Shown in pieces: positions 54,553-64,000 of a stretch of DNA of 64,000 bases. A program made the translations under genes and the position numbers. The stretch is from Janthinobacterium sp. LM6 (GTDB lineage Bacteria > Pseudomonadota > Gammaproteobacteria > Burkholderiales > Burkholderiaceae_D), in the NCBI RefSeq assembly GCF_002002885.1, contig NZ_CP019510.1, forward strand, positions 5,456,001-5,520,000, written 5' to 3'. The first letter of the stretch is position 1; the number at the start of each line of letters is the position of its first letter. Under the pieces are notes generated by a model that saw nothing but the letters and a program-made list of their open reading frames with translations, made no database searches and was not told the origin of the DNA.

Positions 54553-57500
54553 TCAGTATTCGACCGCCACTTCTTGCGCGCCCAGCATTTGCTCCAGCGC
54601 CATCTGCAATTCATCCGATGGCGCCACTTTCCATTCGTCCCCGAACTGCAGCACGCAACTGACGCCTTGCGGGCTGACCTTGGCGGCGATCGGCAGTCCG
54701 TCCGCAGCCCGGTGCGGCATGATCACGTCGCTGATGCGCTTCATGTCCAGCGTCGTGGGCAGAGTCAAGCCCAGCTGGCGCCCATACTGCACGCGTGCAG
54801 AGATGATGTCGAAGGCGCTCTCGGCCGTGATGCGCAAGCCACCCGAAAAGCGGTCTTCCGACACCTTGCCCACGACGGCGAGGAATTCATCTTCCTTGAA
54901 GATTTTCCGGTTGGAATCGAACAATTCGCCGTACACCGTCACTTCCACCGTGCCGCTCTTGTCGTCAAGCGTGACGATGAGGATCTTGCCGCGCTGCGTC
55001 ATCTGCGTGCGCAAGCCCGTGATGACGCCCGCCATCATGCGCGGTTCGCGCGACGGCGACAGTTCCGACAGTTTCGTGCGGGCAAAACGGCGTGCCTCGG
55101 GTGCATACGAATCGAACAGATGGCCGGACAAGTAGAAGCCCAGTGCGATCTTTTCTTCCGTCAGGCGCTGTTTATCCGTCCACACGGGCACCTTGACGTA
55201 CTCGGGTGGCGCCACCATGTCGCTGTCGTCGCCGCCGAACAGGCTTACCTGGTTCGCCGCCTTGGCCGCCTGATCGGCGCATTCCATGGCGAAGGCCACG
55301 GACGCGAGCAGGATGGCACGGTCGACCTTCAGGCAATCGAAGGCGCCGCTGCGGATCAGGGACTCGATGGTGCGGCGGTTGATTTGCTTTTTATCAACAC
55401 GTTTGCAGAAATCGAACAGGCTCGTGAAAGGTCCACCGGCCTCGCGCGCGGCGATGATGGCTTCGATGGCATTCTGGCCCGAGCCCTTCACGGCGCCCAG
55501 GCCGTAACGGATCTGCGTGACTTTCTTGCCGCTCACGGACGGCGCCGCGCCGCTCGGCATGAAGCGGTAATCGGATTCGTTGATATCCGGCGGCAACAAG
55601 GTCAGCTTGCAGATTTCCAGCGCATCTTCCACCAGAATCTTGATCTTGTCCGTGTCGTCCATGGCCAGCGACAAGTTGGCGGCCATGAAGGCGGCCGTGT
55701 GGTGCGCTTTCAGGTAAGCCGTGTGATACGACAGCAGGGCGTAGGCGGCGGCGTGCGATTTGTTGAAACCGTAGCCGGCGAACTTTTCCATCAAATCGAA
55801 GATCTCGTCGGCCTTTTCCGCCGTCAAGCCATCCTTCGCCGCACCGGCGCGGAAAATCTCGCGGTGCTCGGCCATTTCTTCGGCCTTCTTTTTACCCATG
55901 GCGCGGCGCAGCATGTCGGCGCCGCCCAGCGAGTAGCCGCCGACGATCTGCGCCATCTGCATCACCTGCTCCTGATACACCATGATGCCGTAGGTTTCGG
56001 ACAGAATCGATTCCGTGCGCGGATCGGGATAATCGAAGCGTTCGCCGTGCTTGCGCTTGCAGAAGTCGGGAATCAGGTCCATCGGGCCCGGACGGTACAA
56101 CGCCACCAGCGCGATAATGTCTTCGAAACGGTCGGGACGCGCATCTTTCAGCATGCCCTGCATGCCGCGCGACTCCAGCTGGAACACGGCCACGGTCTTG
56201 GCCTTGGTCAGCAAGTCGTAGGACGGCTTGTCGTTCAGCGGCAATGTTGCCAGATCAAAATTAGCTTGCGCGGGATCAAGCTGCTTGATGTAGCGCACGG
56301 CGCGGTCGAGGATGGTGAGGGTCGTCAGACCCAAAAAGTCGAACTTCACGAGGCCGACGGCTTCCACGTCGTCCTTGTCGTACTGCGACACGACGCCCGA
56401 GTCGCCGCCCTGCGTGTACAGCGGGCAGAAATCCGTCAGCTTGCCTGGGGCGATCAGGACGCCCCCCGCGTGCATGCCGATATTGCGCGTGATGCCTTCG
56501 ACTTGCTGCGCCAGGTCCAGCAGTTGCTTGACCTCTTCCTCGTTTTCCAGGCGCTCCTTGAGCAGCGGTTCTTCCTCGATGGCGTCGGCGATCGACACGG
56601 GTTTACCGGGCTTGAACGGAATCAGCTTCGAGATGCCGTCGCAGAAGTTATAGCCGAAATCCATCACGCGGCCCACGTCGCGGATCGCGCCCTTGGCCGC
56701 CATGGTACCGAAGGTGGCGATCTGCGAGACAGCTTCCTTGCCATACAAATCCTTGACGTGCTGGATGACGCGGTCGCGCCCTTCCTGACAAAAGTCAATA
56801 TCGAAGTCGGGCATCGAGACGCGTTCGGGATTCAGGAAGCGCTCGAACAGCAGGTTGTATTGCAATGGATCAAGATCGGTAATCAGCAGCGAATACGCCA
56901 CCAGCGAACCGGCGCCCGAACCGCGGCCCGGGCCGACGGGCACGCCGTTTTCCTTGGCCCACTGGATAAACTCGGCCACGATCAGGAAGTAGCCGGGGAA
57001 CTTCATGTTGCAGATCGTGTCGGTCTCGAATTTCAGGCGCGACTCGTAGCGCGGACGTTCCTTTTCGCGCTTTTCCGGATCGGGATACAGCTGTAATAGC
57101 CGTTTTTCCAGGCCCGCCTGCGATTCGGCGACGAGGAACTGGTCGATCGTCATGCCGTCGGGCGTGGGGAAATTCGGCAATTGAGGCTTGCCCAGGGTCA
57201 AGGTCAAATTGCAGCGCTTGGCGATTTCCACGGAATTGGCCAGCGCGGCCGGCAAGTCGGCGAACAGCTCCGCCATGTCGGCCTGCGACAGGAAGCGCTG
57301 GCTGTCATTGAAGCGCTTGACCCGCTTGGCGTTGGCCAGCATTTCGCCTTCGGCGATACAGGTGCGGGCTTCGTGGGCAATAAATTCCTCTGGAGAAATA
57401 AATTGCACGGGATGCGTGGCCACCACGGGCAAACCCAGCTTGGCGGCCAGCGCCACCGCATGGCGTACCTGCGCTTCCTGGTTGGCCTGGCCGCCGCGCT

Positions 57501-58104
57501 GGATTTCAATATAGAAATGACCGGGGAAAATCTCGGCCCAGCGCTGCGCATTGCGCTCGGCCAGGGCCAGGTTGCCATTCTCGATGGCAATACCGACGTC
57601 GCCGAAGTGCGCGCCGGACAGGACGATCAAGCCATTCGCCGCGCTTTCGCCCGGGTACAGCTCATAGGTATTCGTCGCCAGCGCCTGCAGCCATTCGATG
57701 CGCAGCTCGGCGCGGCCCTTGTACTGGTTCGTCAGCCAGGCCGTGGACAGCAGTTCGCACAGTTGCAGATAGCCCATGCGGTTCTTCGCCAGCAGCAGCA
57801 GCCGCGACGGCTTTTCGCGGTTGTCATCATTCGTGATCCACACGTCGACGCCGACGATGGGCTTGATGCCCTTGCCGCGCGCTTCCTTGTAGAACTTCAC
57901 CATGCCAAACAGGTTCGACAGGTCGGTGACGGCCAGCGCCACCTGCTTGTCCTTCGCCGCCGCCTTGACCACGTCGTCGATGCGCACCAGGCCATCGACG
58001 ATCGAGTACTCCGAGTGCACGCGCAAATGGACGAAGGCAGGGCCGGGCTGCATCGCTTGCTGTGAACCTGCCGGAGCGCCGGCCTCTTGCATTACCATTT
58101 CCAT
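54553..58104 (-). CDS. dnaE: DNA polymerase III alpha subunit
   Basis: The roughly 1183-residue replicase subunit has an N-terminal PHP domain (VHLRVHSEYSIVDGLVRIDD). The polymerase palm has catalytic Asp residues in MPDFDIDFCQEGRDRVIQH, GPGRGSGAGSLVAY lies just before, and the helix-hairpin-helix, OB and C-terminal tau-binding parts follow. Length is normal for the DnaE1 type. Several ATGs at 58104, 58098 and 58092 and a TTG at 58125 are possible starts; none has a strong ribosome site. dnaE ends near a shared terminator. Confidence 0.97.
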   Translation of the reverse strand: MEMVMQEAGAPAGSQQAMQPGPAFVHLRVHSEYSIVDGLVRIDDVVKAAAKDKQVALAVTDLSNLFGMVKFYKEARGKGIKPIVGVDVWITNDDNREKPSRLLLLAKNRMGYLQLCELLSTAWLTNQYKGRAELRIEWLQALATNTYELYPGESAANGLIVLSGAHFGDVGIAIENGNLALAERNAQRWAEIFPGHFYIEIQRGGQANQEAQVRHAVALAAKLGLPVVATHPVQFISPEEFIAHEARTCIAEGEMLANAKRVKRFNDSQRFLSQADMAELFADLPAALANSVEIAKRCNLTLTLGKPQLPNFPTPDGMTIDQFLVAESQAGLEKRLLQLYPDPEKREKERPRYESRLKFETDTICNMKFPGYFLIVAEFIQWAKENGVPVGPGRGSGAGSLVAYSLLITDLDPLQYNLLFERFLNPERVSMPDFDIDFCQEGRDRVIQHVKDLYGKEAVSQIATFGTMAAKGAIRDVGRVMDFGYNFCDGISKLIPFKPGKPVSIADAIEEEPLLKERLENEEEVKQLLDLAQQVEGITRNIGMHAGGVLIAPGKLTDFCPLYTQGGDSGVVSQYDKDDVEAVGLVKFDFLGLTTLTILDRAVRYIKQLDPAQANFDLATLPLNDKPSYDLLTKAKTVAVFQLESRGMQGMLKDARPDRFEDIIALVALYRPGPMDLIPDFCKRKHGERFDYPDPRTESILSETYGIMVYQEQVMQMAQIVGGYSLGGADMLRRAMGKKKAEEMAEHREIFRAGAAKDGLTAEKADEIFDLMEKFAGYGFNKSHAAAYALLSYHTAYLKAHHTAAFMAANLSLAMDDTDKIKILVEDALEICKLTLLPPDINESDYRFMPSGAAPSVSGKKVTQIRYGLGAVKGSGQNAIEAIIAAREAGGPFTSLFDFCKRVDKKQINRRTIESLIRSGAFDCLKVDRAILLASVAFAMECADQAAKAANQVSLFGGDDSDMVAPPEYVKVPVWTDKQRLTEEKIALGFYLSGHLFDSYAPEARRFARTKLSELSPSREPRMMAGVITGLRTQMTQRGKILIVTLDDKSGTVEVTVYGELFDSNRKIFKEDEFLAVVGKVSEDRFSGGLRITAESAFDIISARVQYGRQLGLTLPTTLDMKRISDVIMPHRAADGLPIAAKVSPQGVSCVLQFGDEWKVAPSDELQMALEQMLGAQEVAVEY

Positions 58105-58305
58105 CCTGTGTACCGTTTCGTGCAAAATTCAATGGGGTCTATTCTACCGCGTCGCGGCCCCGGACCGGCGATGCGCCCCCCTATTGCAGGCAAGAAATTC
58201 CTGCCGCGCACAGCCCGCCGTCACGGCAAAACGTAGCTGGCCGGGTATCCCGCCAGGCCTGTCGGGCTTATAATATCGGCTGTTCAGTCTAACCCGATCG
58301 CCATC

Positions 58306-59205
58306 ATGCAAGCCATCACCCCAGCAACACCCGCCGTTTCCGCCGCCGTCAGCCCGTCCGCCACCACGTTTGTCAATATCGCCGCGTATAAATTCATTAC
58401 GCTCGACGATACGGAAGCCATGCGTCCCCTGTATCAGGAGCAATGCCTGGCGCTGGAACTGAAGGGAACGATCCTGCTGACGCCGGAAGGCATCAACATG
58501 TTCCTGTCGGGTACGCGTGAGCATATCGATATCCTCCTCGCCTGGGTCCGCAGCGACGCGCGCCTGGCCGATCTGGAATGGAAGGAAAGCTTGTCGAACG
58601 AACAATCGCACAAGCGCATGCTGGTCAAGCTGAAAAAAGAAATCATCACCATGCGCATGCCGCTGATCAAGCCGGAACTGGGCCGCGCCCCGTCCGTCGA
58701 CGCGCATACGCTCAAGCGCTGGCTCGACGCCGGCGTCGACGATGCTGGCAAACCCGTGATCATGATGGAAACGCGCAACGCCTTTGAAGTGGACGTGGGC
58801 ACGTTCAACAACACGCTTGATTACCGCATCGACAAGTTCACGGAATTCCCGGCCGTGGCTGCCGCCCACAAGGATGAACTGGAAGGCAAGACCGTCGTCA
58901 CCTTCTGCACCGGCGGCATCCGCTGCGAAAAGGCCGCCATCCACATGAAGGAAATCGGCTACGACAGCGTGTACCAGCTCGACGGCGGCATCCTGAAGTA
59001 TTTCGAGGAAGTGGGCGGCGAGCACTACACGGGCGACTGCTTTGTCTTCGATTACCGCACGGCGCTGAACCCGAAACTGGAACCGACGGAAACCGTGCAA
59101 TGTTTCGTCTGCCGCGCCGTCGTCACGCCGCGCCAGCAGCTGGCGCCGGAATATGTGTATGAAGTGTCATGCCCGCATTGCTACGGCAAGAAAATCGCTC
59201 AATAA
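58306..59205 (+). CDS. trhO: tRNA uridine-34 hydroxylase (rhodanese-like)
   Basis: The 299-residue protein has an N-terminal acylphosphatase-like domain ([20 protein letters not shown]) and a rhodanese domain with the catalytic Cys in [22 protein letters not shown]-terminal Cys-rich part follows ([18 protein letters not shown]). This matches TrhO/YceA, which hydroxylates uridine 34 of tRNAs in an oxygen-dependent way. The N-terminus is about 20 residues longer than usual and Ala/Pro-rich. It is divergent from dnaE. Confidence 0.95.
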   Translation: MQAITPATPAVSAAVSPSATTFVNIAAYKFITLDDTEAMRPLYQEQCLALELKGTILLTPEGINMFLSGTREHIDILLAWVRSDARLADLEWKESLSNEQSHKRMLVKLKKEIITMRMPLIKPELGRAPSVDAHTLKRWLDAGVDDAGKPVIMMETRNAFEVDVGTFNNTLDYRIDKFTEFPAVAAAHKDELEGKTVVTFCTGGIRCEKAAIHMKEIGYDSVYQLDGGILKYFEEVGGEHYTGDCFVFDYRTALNPKLEPTETVQCFVCRAVVTPRQQLAPEYVYEVSCPHCYGKKIAQ

Positions 59206-60076
59206 CGTCAGTCCAAACTCATGGTGAAGAAATGTGTGGCTTGGTGGCCACACATGACGCAGCACGCTTAACCTGGCGCTCCAAGACATTGCAGTGAGCA
59301 CCCTGAAATGGTTGCCATGCAATGTTTAGATAGAGAATCTTTCAACATCATTACATATTCCACCACATACACGTCTGACTCTCGCGCCAAACGCAAGCAA
59401 ATGTAACAACATTGGATTTGCCTGGAGCTTTAATAAACACTGTTCGTCTCCACAATAATAATTGCCGTTTGGATATTTTTAATATCAGGCATTATTGCGT
59501 GCTTTATTTCACATTCTTTCCGATCCACCTGTAACCGGACGACGTCCGTTGAAGCGATGCATACATGGCAATTCCATGTGTTCTGAATTATAATCAAGAG
59601 CTAATTGTTTTTTTATCGTATGGTAAATTTTAGATGATTTTGGTAACCGGAGAGCCGAAGTTTATTATTTTATAATTTCACTTCATGCTGAATCGGCTTG
59701 CACGGAACGATGAACCAGCAACTGATGTGACAAGCACGCTTGCTCGGAAAATTAGCGCAATAGGTATCCAGTCAACCAGGCTATTTGGGCAGCCGGTTTT
59801 CTATTCATGACGCCCGGCGTTGCTAAAATTACCATACCAAAAAACAACGCTACGCGATCAGGCCGTGGGCCGGCGAGTTAGTGGCAAGCATCAAGGTATC
59901 AACTTGAGCGATGCGGAAAAGCAGGGACAAGAGCAGACATGGTGGCGTGTTGCCTGACCTGCACACCGAACTTATACTTTGCCACCAGGCACTGCGCTGG
60001 CCGATCAGTTGTACGGGCGCCAGCCCGCAAGCCGATGAGGCAGGCAAATTTAATTCGTTCAATAGGAATAATAAAA
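59206..60076. other. 871-bp AT-rich intergenic region before the O-antigen operon
   Basis: No frame with a recognisable protein was found. A hairpin with 9-base arms ATGTGTGGC/GCCACACAT (59232-59255) follows trhO. The stretch 59380-59700 is clearly AT-rich (TATAATTTC, TTTTTTTATCGTATGG), unlike neighbouring DNA. I looked for a JUMPstart or ops element (GGCGGTAGCGT) and saw none. A long leader or promoter of the rfbFGH operon is likely here; its exact position is unknown. Confidence 0.7.
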
Positions 60077-60847
60077 ATGAAAGCAGTCATTCTTGCGGGT
60101 GGCCTCGGCACCCGGATCTCCGAAGAGACCCACACCAAACCCAAGCCCATGATTGAAATTGGCGGCAAGCCAATTTTGTGGCATATCATGAAAAGCTATT
60201 CAAGCTATGGCATCAACGACTTTGTGATTTGCTGCGGCTACAAGGGCTATGTCATCAAGGAATATTTCGCGAATTATTTCCTGCACACGTCGGACGTGAC
60301 GTTCGATATGCAGAATAATCAGATGGAAGTGCATGCGCGCAATGCCGAGCCGTGGAAAGTGACGCTGGTCGACACGGGCGACGAGACCATGACCGGCGGG
60401 CGTCTGAAGCGTGTCCAGCCCTACCTGGAAGGCGAAGAGGCATTCTGTTTCACCTACGGCGATGGCGTGAGCGATGTCAACATTGCTGAATCGATCGCCT
60501 TCCACAAGGCGCACGGTAAGCTCGCCACCCTGACCGCGACGCAGCCGCCCGGCCGCTTTGGCGCGCTGAATCTGGATGGCAACAAGATCAACAGTTTCCA
60601 GGAAAAACCGCAAGGCGATGGCGCCTGGATCAACGGCGGCTATTTCGTGCTGTCGCCGCAAGTCATCGACTATATCGCCGAAGACAGTACCGTGTGGGAA
60701 AAGGCGCCGATGGAGCGCCTGGCGCGGGAAGGCGAAATGCATGCCTTCTTCCATCACGGCTTCTGGCAACCGATGGATACCCTGCGCGACAAGGTGCACC
60801 TGGAAGAACTGTGGCAATCGGGCAAGGCCCCCTGGAAGGCGGCTTGA
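60077..60847 (+). CDS. rfbF: glucose-1-phosphate cytidylyltransferase
   Basis: The 256-residue enzyme makes CDP-glucose from CTP and glucose 1-phosphate, the first step to 3,6-dideoxyhexoses. It starts [20 protein letters not shown] and has the nucleotide site [19 protein letters not shown] and [14 protein letters not shown] 60077 follows AGGAATAAT. Its TGA overlaps the ATG of rfbG, so the genes are coupled. Confidence 0.96.
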   Translation: MKAVILAGGLGTRISEETHTKPKPMIEIGGKPILWHIMKSYSSYGINDFVICCGYKGYVIKEYFANYFLHTSDVTFDMQNNQMEVHARNAEPWKVTLVDTGDETMTGGRLKRVQPYLEGEEAFCFTYGDGVSDVNIAESIAFHKAHGKLATLTATQPPGRFGALNLDGNKINSFQEKPQGDGAWINGGYFVLSPQVIDYIAEDSTVWEKAPMERLAREGEMHAFFHHGFWQPMDTLRDKVHLEELWQSGKAPWKAA

Positions 60848-61914
60848 TGAATCCTGCATTCTGGCAAGGAAAACGTGTTTTCCTCACCGGGCATACCGGC
60901 TTCAAGGGTGGCTGGCTGAGCCTGTGGCTGCAGCAGCTTGGCGCCGACGTGACCGGCTATGCGCTGGCGGCGCCCACCACCCCCAGCCTGTTTGAGGTCG
61001 CCGACGTGGCGCGTGGCATGCAGTCGATCATCGGCGACGTGCGCGATGGCGACGCAGTCAAGCGCGCCATGGCCGCCGCGCGCCCGGACATCGTCATTCA
61101 CATGGCCGCCCAGCCGCTGGTGCGCTACTCGTACGCCAATCCGGTGGAAACGTATTCCACCAACGTCATGGGCGTGGTGCATGTGCTCGAAGCCGTGCGC
61201 GCCACGCCTGGCGTGCGTGCGGTGGTGAATGTCACCAGCGACAAGTGCTATGAAAACCGCGAGTGGCCGTGGGGCTACCGCGAAAACGAGGCCATGGGCG
61301 GCTACGATCCCTACAGCAACAGCAAGGGCTGTGCCGAACTGGTGACAGCCGGCTACCGCAGTTCCTTCTTCCATGCGGACAAATACGCCGAGCACGGCGT
61401 GGCTCTGGGCAGCGGCCGCGCCGGCAACGTCATCGGCGGCGGCGACTGGGCGCTGGATCGCCTGATCCCGGATATGCTGCGCGCGATTGGCGCCGGCGAG
61501 CCGGTAATGATCCGCAATCCCCATGCAATCCGCCCGTGGCAGCATGTGCTCGAGCCATTGAGCGGTTATCTGACCCTGGCGGAAAACCTGTACACGGCAG
61601 GCCCCGTGCATGCCGAAGGCTGGAACTTCGGCCCGCACGATACCGACGCCAAGCCGGTCGAATGGATCATCGAGCGCATGACGCAAGAATGGGGCGCGGG
61701 CGCCTCCTGGTCGTTCGATGGACAGGACCATCCGCATGAGGCAACCTATCTGAAACTCGATTGTTCCAAGGCACGCGGCCAGCTGGGCTGGCATCCGCGT
61801 TGGGACATCGGCCAGACCATCGCCAAGATCGTCGAATGGCATAAGGCCTGCGACCAGGGCGCGGACATGCGGGCAATGACGCTGGCGCAAATCGCCACCT
61901 ATCAAAATACCTGA
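60847..61914 (+). CDS. rfbG: CDP-glucose 4,6-dehydratase
   Basis: The 355-residue extended SDR enzyme forms CDP-4-keto-6-deoxyglucose. It has the NAD site FLTGHTGFKGGWLSLWL, the catalytic Tyr/Lys in DPYSNSKGCAELV and a Thr/Ser at NVTSDKCYEN. The ATG overlaps the rfbF stop. rfbH follows 30 bases later. Together the first three genes give CDP-3,6-dideoxyhexose intermediates for O-antigen. Confidence 0.96.
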   Translation: MNPAFWQGKRVFLTGHTGFKGGWLSLWLQQLGADVTGYALAAPTTPSLFEVADVARGMQSIIGDVRDGDAVKRAMAAARPDIVIHMAAQPLVRYSYANPVETYSTNVMGVVHVLEAVRATPGVRAVVNVTSDKCYENREWPWGYRENEAMGGYDPYSNSKGCAELVTAGYRSSFFHADKYAEHGVALGSGRAGNVIGGGDWALDRLIPDMLRAIGAGEPVMIRNPHAIRPWQHVLEPLSGYLTLAENLYTAGPVHAEGWNFGPHDTDAKPVEWIIERMTQEWGAGASWSFDGQDHPHEATYLKLDCSKARGQLGWHPRWDIGQTIAKIVEWHKACDQGADMRAMTLAQIATYQNT

Positions 61915-61944
61915 TTAATTACCTAATAAATTGAAGGCTGTATC

Positions 61945-63270
61945 ATGAGCGAACAACTGACCCAACAACAAATCCGCGAGCAGATCGCCGCCCTGGTGGC
62001 GCAATACGGCGCACTGGCCAGCGTGCCGAAACCCTTCGAGCCGGGCGTGACGGTGATTCCACCGGCCGGCAAAGTCGTCGGCGCCCCCGAGATGGGCCTG
62101 ATGGTCGAAGCCTCGCTGGACGCCTGGCTGACCACGGGGCGTTTCAATGACGAATTCGAACAGCGCCTGGCCAAGTTCATCGGCGTCGAATTCCTGATCA
62201 CGGTGAACTCCGGCTCGTCCGCCAACCTGGTGGCCTTCTCGGCGCTGACGTCGCCGAAACTCGGCGCGCGCGCCATCCAGCCCGGTGACGAAGTCATCGG
62301 CGTGGCGGCCGGTTTCCCGACCACCGTCAATCCGATTCTGCAATATGGTGCGGTACCCGTCTTCGTCGACGTGGAACTGGGCACCTACAATATTGACGCC
62401 AGCAAAATCGAAGCGGCCATCACGGACAAGACCAAGGCCATCATGCTGGCCCATACCCTGGGCAATCCGTTTAACCTGGAAGTCATCGTCGCGCTGTGCA
62501 AAAAGTACAATCTGTGGCTGGTGGAAGATTGCTGCGACGCCCTGGGCGCCACGTATAACGGCCAGATGTGCGGCACCTTCGGCGATATCGGCACCATGAG
62601 TTTTTACCCCGCGCACCATATCACCATGGGCGAAGGCGGCGCGGTGTTCACCAACAATCCGGAACTGAAAGCGATTGCCGAATCGTTCCGCGACTGGGGC
62701 CGCGACTGCTATTGCGCGCCAGGCAAGGACAACACCTGCGGCCAGCGCTTCTGCTGCAAGCTGGGCACGCTGCCGGACGGCTATGACCACAAGTACACCT
62801 ACAGCCACCTGGGCTACAACCTGAAGATTACCGACATGCAGGCCGCTTGCGGCCTGGCGCAGATGGACCGCGCGGCCGGTTTCGTGCAGGCGCGCAAGGA
62901 CAATTTCAACTACATGAAAAATGGCCTGCAGAGCTGTGCGGAGTTCCTGATCCTGCCGGAAGCGACGCCGAACTCGGATCCGTCGTGGTTCGGTTTCCCG
63001 ATCACCCTGCGTCCGGAAGCGAATGTGGACCGTGTCAGCCTGCTGACCTTCCTGGACCAACACAAGATCGGTACGCGTCTGCTGTTTGCCGGCAACCTGA
63101 CGCGCCAGCCGTATATGATCGGGCGTAACTACCGCGTCTCGGGCGAGCTGACGAATACCGACCGCATCATGCACGACACCCTGTGGATCGGCGTCTTCCC
63201 GGGCCTGACCCGTGAAATGATGGACTTCTCGATCAGCAAGATCGAAGAATTCTTTGGCGTGAACTTCTAA
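61945..63270 (+). CDS. rfbH: CDP-4-keto-6-deoxyglucose-3-dehydratase (E1)
   Basis: The 441-residue PMP/iron-sulfur enzyme removes the 3-hydroxyl with a partner reductase (E3). It has an aminotransferase fold in which His replaces the PLP lysine ([17 protein letters not shown]). It has a Cys-rich cluster ([19 protein letters not shown]) for the iron-sulfur centre. This matches RfbH/AscC. The E3 reductase gene (RfbI/AscD) is not visible in this window. GAAGG precedes the ATG. Confidence 0.96.
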   Translation: MSEQLTQQQIREQIAALVAQYGALASVPKPFEPGVTVIPPAGKVVGAPEMGLMVEASLDAWLTTGRFNDEFEQRLAKFIGVEFLITVNSGSSANLVAFSALTSPKLGARAIQPGDEVIGVAAGFPTTVNPILQYGAVPVFVDVELGTYNIDASKIEAAITDKTKAIMLAHTLGNPFNLEVIVALCKKYNLWLVEDCCDALGATYNGQMCGTFGDIGTMSFYPAHHITMGEGGAVFTNNPELKAIAESFRDWGRDCYCAPGKDNTCGQRFCCKLGTLPDGYDHKYTYSHLGYNLKITDMQAACGLAQMDRAAGFVQARKDNFNYMKNGLQSCAEFLILPEATPNSDPSWFGFPITLRPEANVDRVSLLTFLDQHKIGTRLLFAGNLTRQPYMIGRNYRVSGELTNTDRIMHDTLWIGVFPGLTREMMDFSISKIEEFFGVNF

Positions 63271-63278
63271 ATCATATT

Positions 63279-63812
63279 ATGAAACTACTGAAAGAACTCC
63301 TCCCCGCCTGTTTTTTGCTTGAGCCTAGCCATTTTGAAGATGCGCGAGGCACTTTTGTTAAAACCTATCATGAAGGCATCTGCAAAAGTTTAGGCGCCAA
63401 TCTGGATATCCAGGAGGAGTTCTACTCTATTTCACGCAAGGACGTCATTCGCGGCATGCACTTTCAGCTGCCGCCGCACGATCACGACAAGCTGGTTTAC
63501 TGTACCCGCGGCGCTGTCCGCGATGTACTGCTAGACCTGCGAAAAGGACCCGGCTACGGCAAAGTGGCATCCGTCGACCTGTCTGGAGAAAATGGGCTGA
63601 TGGTCTTTATTCCCAAGGGAATAGCTCATGGTTTTGTTGCGCTGACAGAGGAAGCGTTGATGCTGTACAAGACCAGCACGGTGCACACGCCGTCTGCCGA
63701 CTGCGGCATACGCTGGGACAGCTTCGGGTTCGATTGGCAAGTAACAGCACCGATCATGTCGGTGCGCGATGAGCAGCACGGCGCCTTTGCCGATTTCATT
63801 TCTCCGTTTTAG
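63279..63812 (+). CDS. RmlC-like (dTDP-4-dehydrorhamnose 3,5-epimerase family) cupin
   Basis: The 177-residue protein has the RmlC family core: FEDARGTFVKTYHE, SRKDVIRGMHFQLPPHDHDK, and GIAHGFVALTEEALMLYKTS with the catalytic His and Tyr regions. In this operon it is better read as a CDP-3,6-dideoxy-4-hexulose epimerase like AscE than as a rhamnose enzyme, since no rmlA/B/D genes are adjacent. That is inference. Codon use is less GC-rich than upstream genes. Confidence 0.85.
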   Translation: MKLLKELLPACFLLEPSHFEDARGTFVKTYHEGICKSLGANLDIQEEFYSISRKDVIRGMHFQLPPHDHDKLVYCTRGAVRDVLLDLRKGPGYGKVASVDLSGENGLMVFIPKGIAHGFVALTEEALMLYKTSTVHTPSADCGIRWDSFGFDWQVTAPIMSVRDEQHGAFADFISPF

Positions 63813-63825
63813 TAGGATATATTCC

Positions 63826-64000
63826 GTGAAAGTATTTCTTACTGGCGCTACCGGTTTTATAGGCAGTCAGCTGGTCAAACGTCTGCTCGCCGATAATCAC
63901 GAGGTTGCCATCCTGGTACGCCAGCATTCCGATCTCAGCGTATTACATGATGCCTTGCCAAAGATTAGCGTGCATATCCATGATGGCAGCTATCCCACCT
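63826..64000 (+). CDS. NAD(P)-dependent SDR epimerase/reductase, start only
   Basis: Only 58 codons are visible before the window ends. It starts at GTG 63826 after AGTAGGATAT, and reads KVFLTGATGFIGSQLVKRLL, an extended SDR dinucleotide-binding site. After rfbFGH and an RmlC-like gene it could be the final 4-keto reductase (AscF, RfbJ or RfbS type). The visible part cannot separate these. Confidence 0.75.
   Translation, partial: MKVFLTGATGFIGSQLVKRLLADNHEVAILVRQHSDLSVLHDALPKISVHIHDGSYPT

Noticed and set aside
54574-57096. An 840-codon open frame antisense to dnaE
   Set aside because: The minus-strand product is an unmistakable DnaE; the antisense product has no recognisable domain and the same shadow composition.
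59206-60076. JUMPstart/ops element before the rfb operon
   Set aside because: The core GGCGGTAGCGT was looked for and not found on either strand of this gap.

Overview
The window looks like the chromosome of a GC-rich betaproteobacterium, most likely an Oxalobacteraceae member (Janthinobacterium, Massilia or Duganella type). Support comes from the hemF-nadD-rsfS-rlmH-maf-rng gene order, a DUF6139-like small protein, a MASE1-HK/FixJ pair, MCPs with a WEEF-type tail, and a strong preference for G/C in third codon positions. The genus is an inference; no rRNA gene is present. No phage, IS element, integrase or CRISPR array was seen.

Layout. 1-4684 (all minus): a DHA2-type MFS transporter cut by the left edge, a large-subunit catalase (katE), a 24-codon membrane microprotein and an ElaB/YqjD-like protein. 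5061-6461: a MocR-type regulator with a direct/inverted repeat in front. 6654-19783: a signalling island with two paralogous LuxR/MalT-like (LAL) ATPase regulators flanking an orphan periplasmic solute-binding protein, then a GGDEF cyclase with an I-site, a Crp/Fnr regulator, a sensor-PAS-GGDEF-EAL protein with a degenerate GGDEF, a small protein ending in polyglutamine encoded by 17 pure CAA codons, and a chemoreceptor. The second LAL gene and the cyclase gene share a 16-bp palindrome centred the same distance (33 bp) from a -10 box, which suggests one regulon.

19927-33053: tRNA-Thr(CGT), fbp, pepN, a DUF4136 lipoprotein, a minus-strand group (DMT exporter, mgsA, a quinone oxidoreductase, a 39-codon microprotein), a Tat-exported PhoD-like phosphatase, yebC, purD and a membrane-anchored unknown. 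Two palindromic REP/MITE-like repeats lie here. 33157-38067: the housekeeping run hemF-nadD-rsfS-rlmH-maf-rng, in which RsfS carries a long histone-H1-like Lys/Ala tail. 38070-42642: AraC regulator, LysE-type exporter, an unknown protein, and a LacI-type repressor divergent from a short malic enzyme with two identical operators between them.

42877-47009: envelope genes (O-antigen ligase/polymerase-like, msbA, a GT9 glycosyltransferase). 47025-51408: two two-component systems, MASE1 kinase/FixJ-type regulator and QseC/OmpR-type, the latter divergent from a MipA/OmpV outer-membrane protein. 52476-59205: a UspA-like protein, a VirK/YbjX (DUF535) protein, a DUF6139-like protein, dnaE and trhO. 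After an 871-bp AT-rich gap, 60077-64000 carries the start of an O-antigen sugar operon: rfbF-rfbG-rfbH, an RmlC-like epimerase and a truncated SDR reductase. This set points to a CDP-3,6-dideoxyhexose, possibly ascarylose-like.
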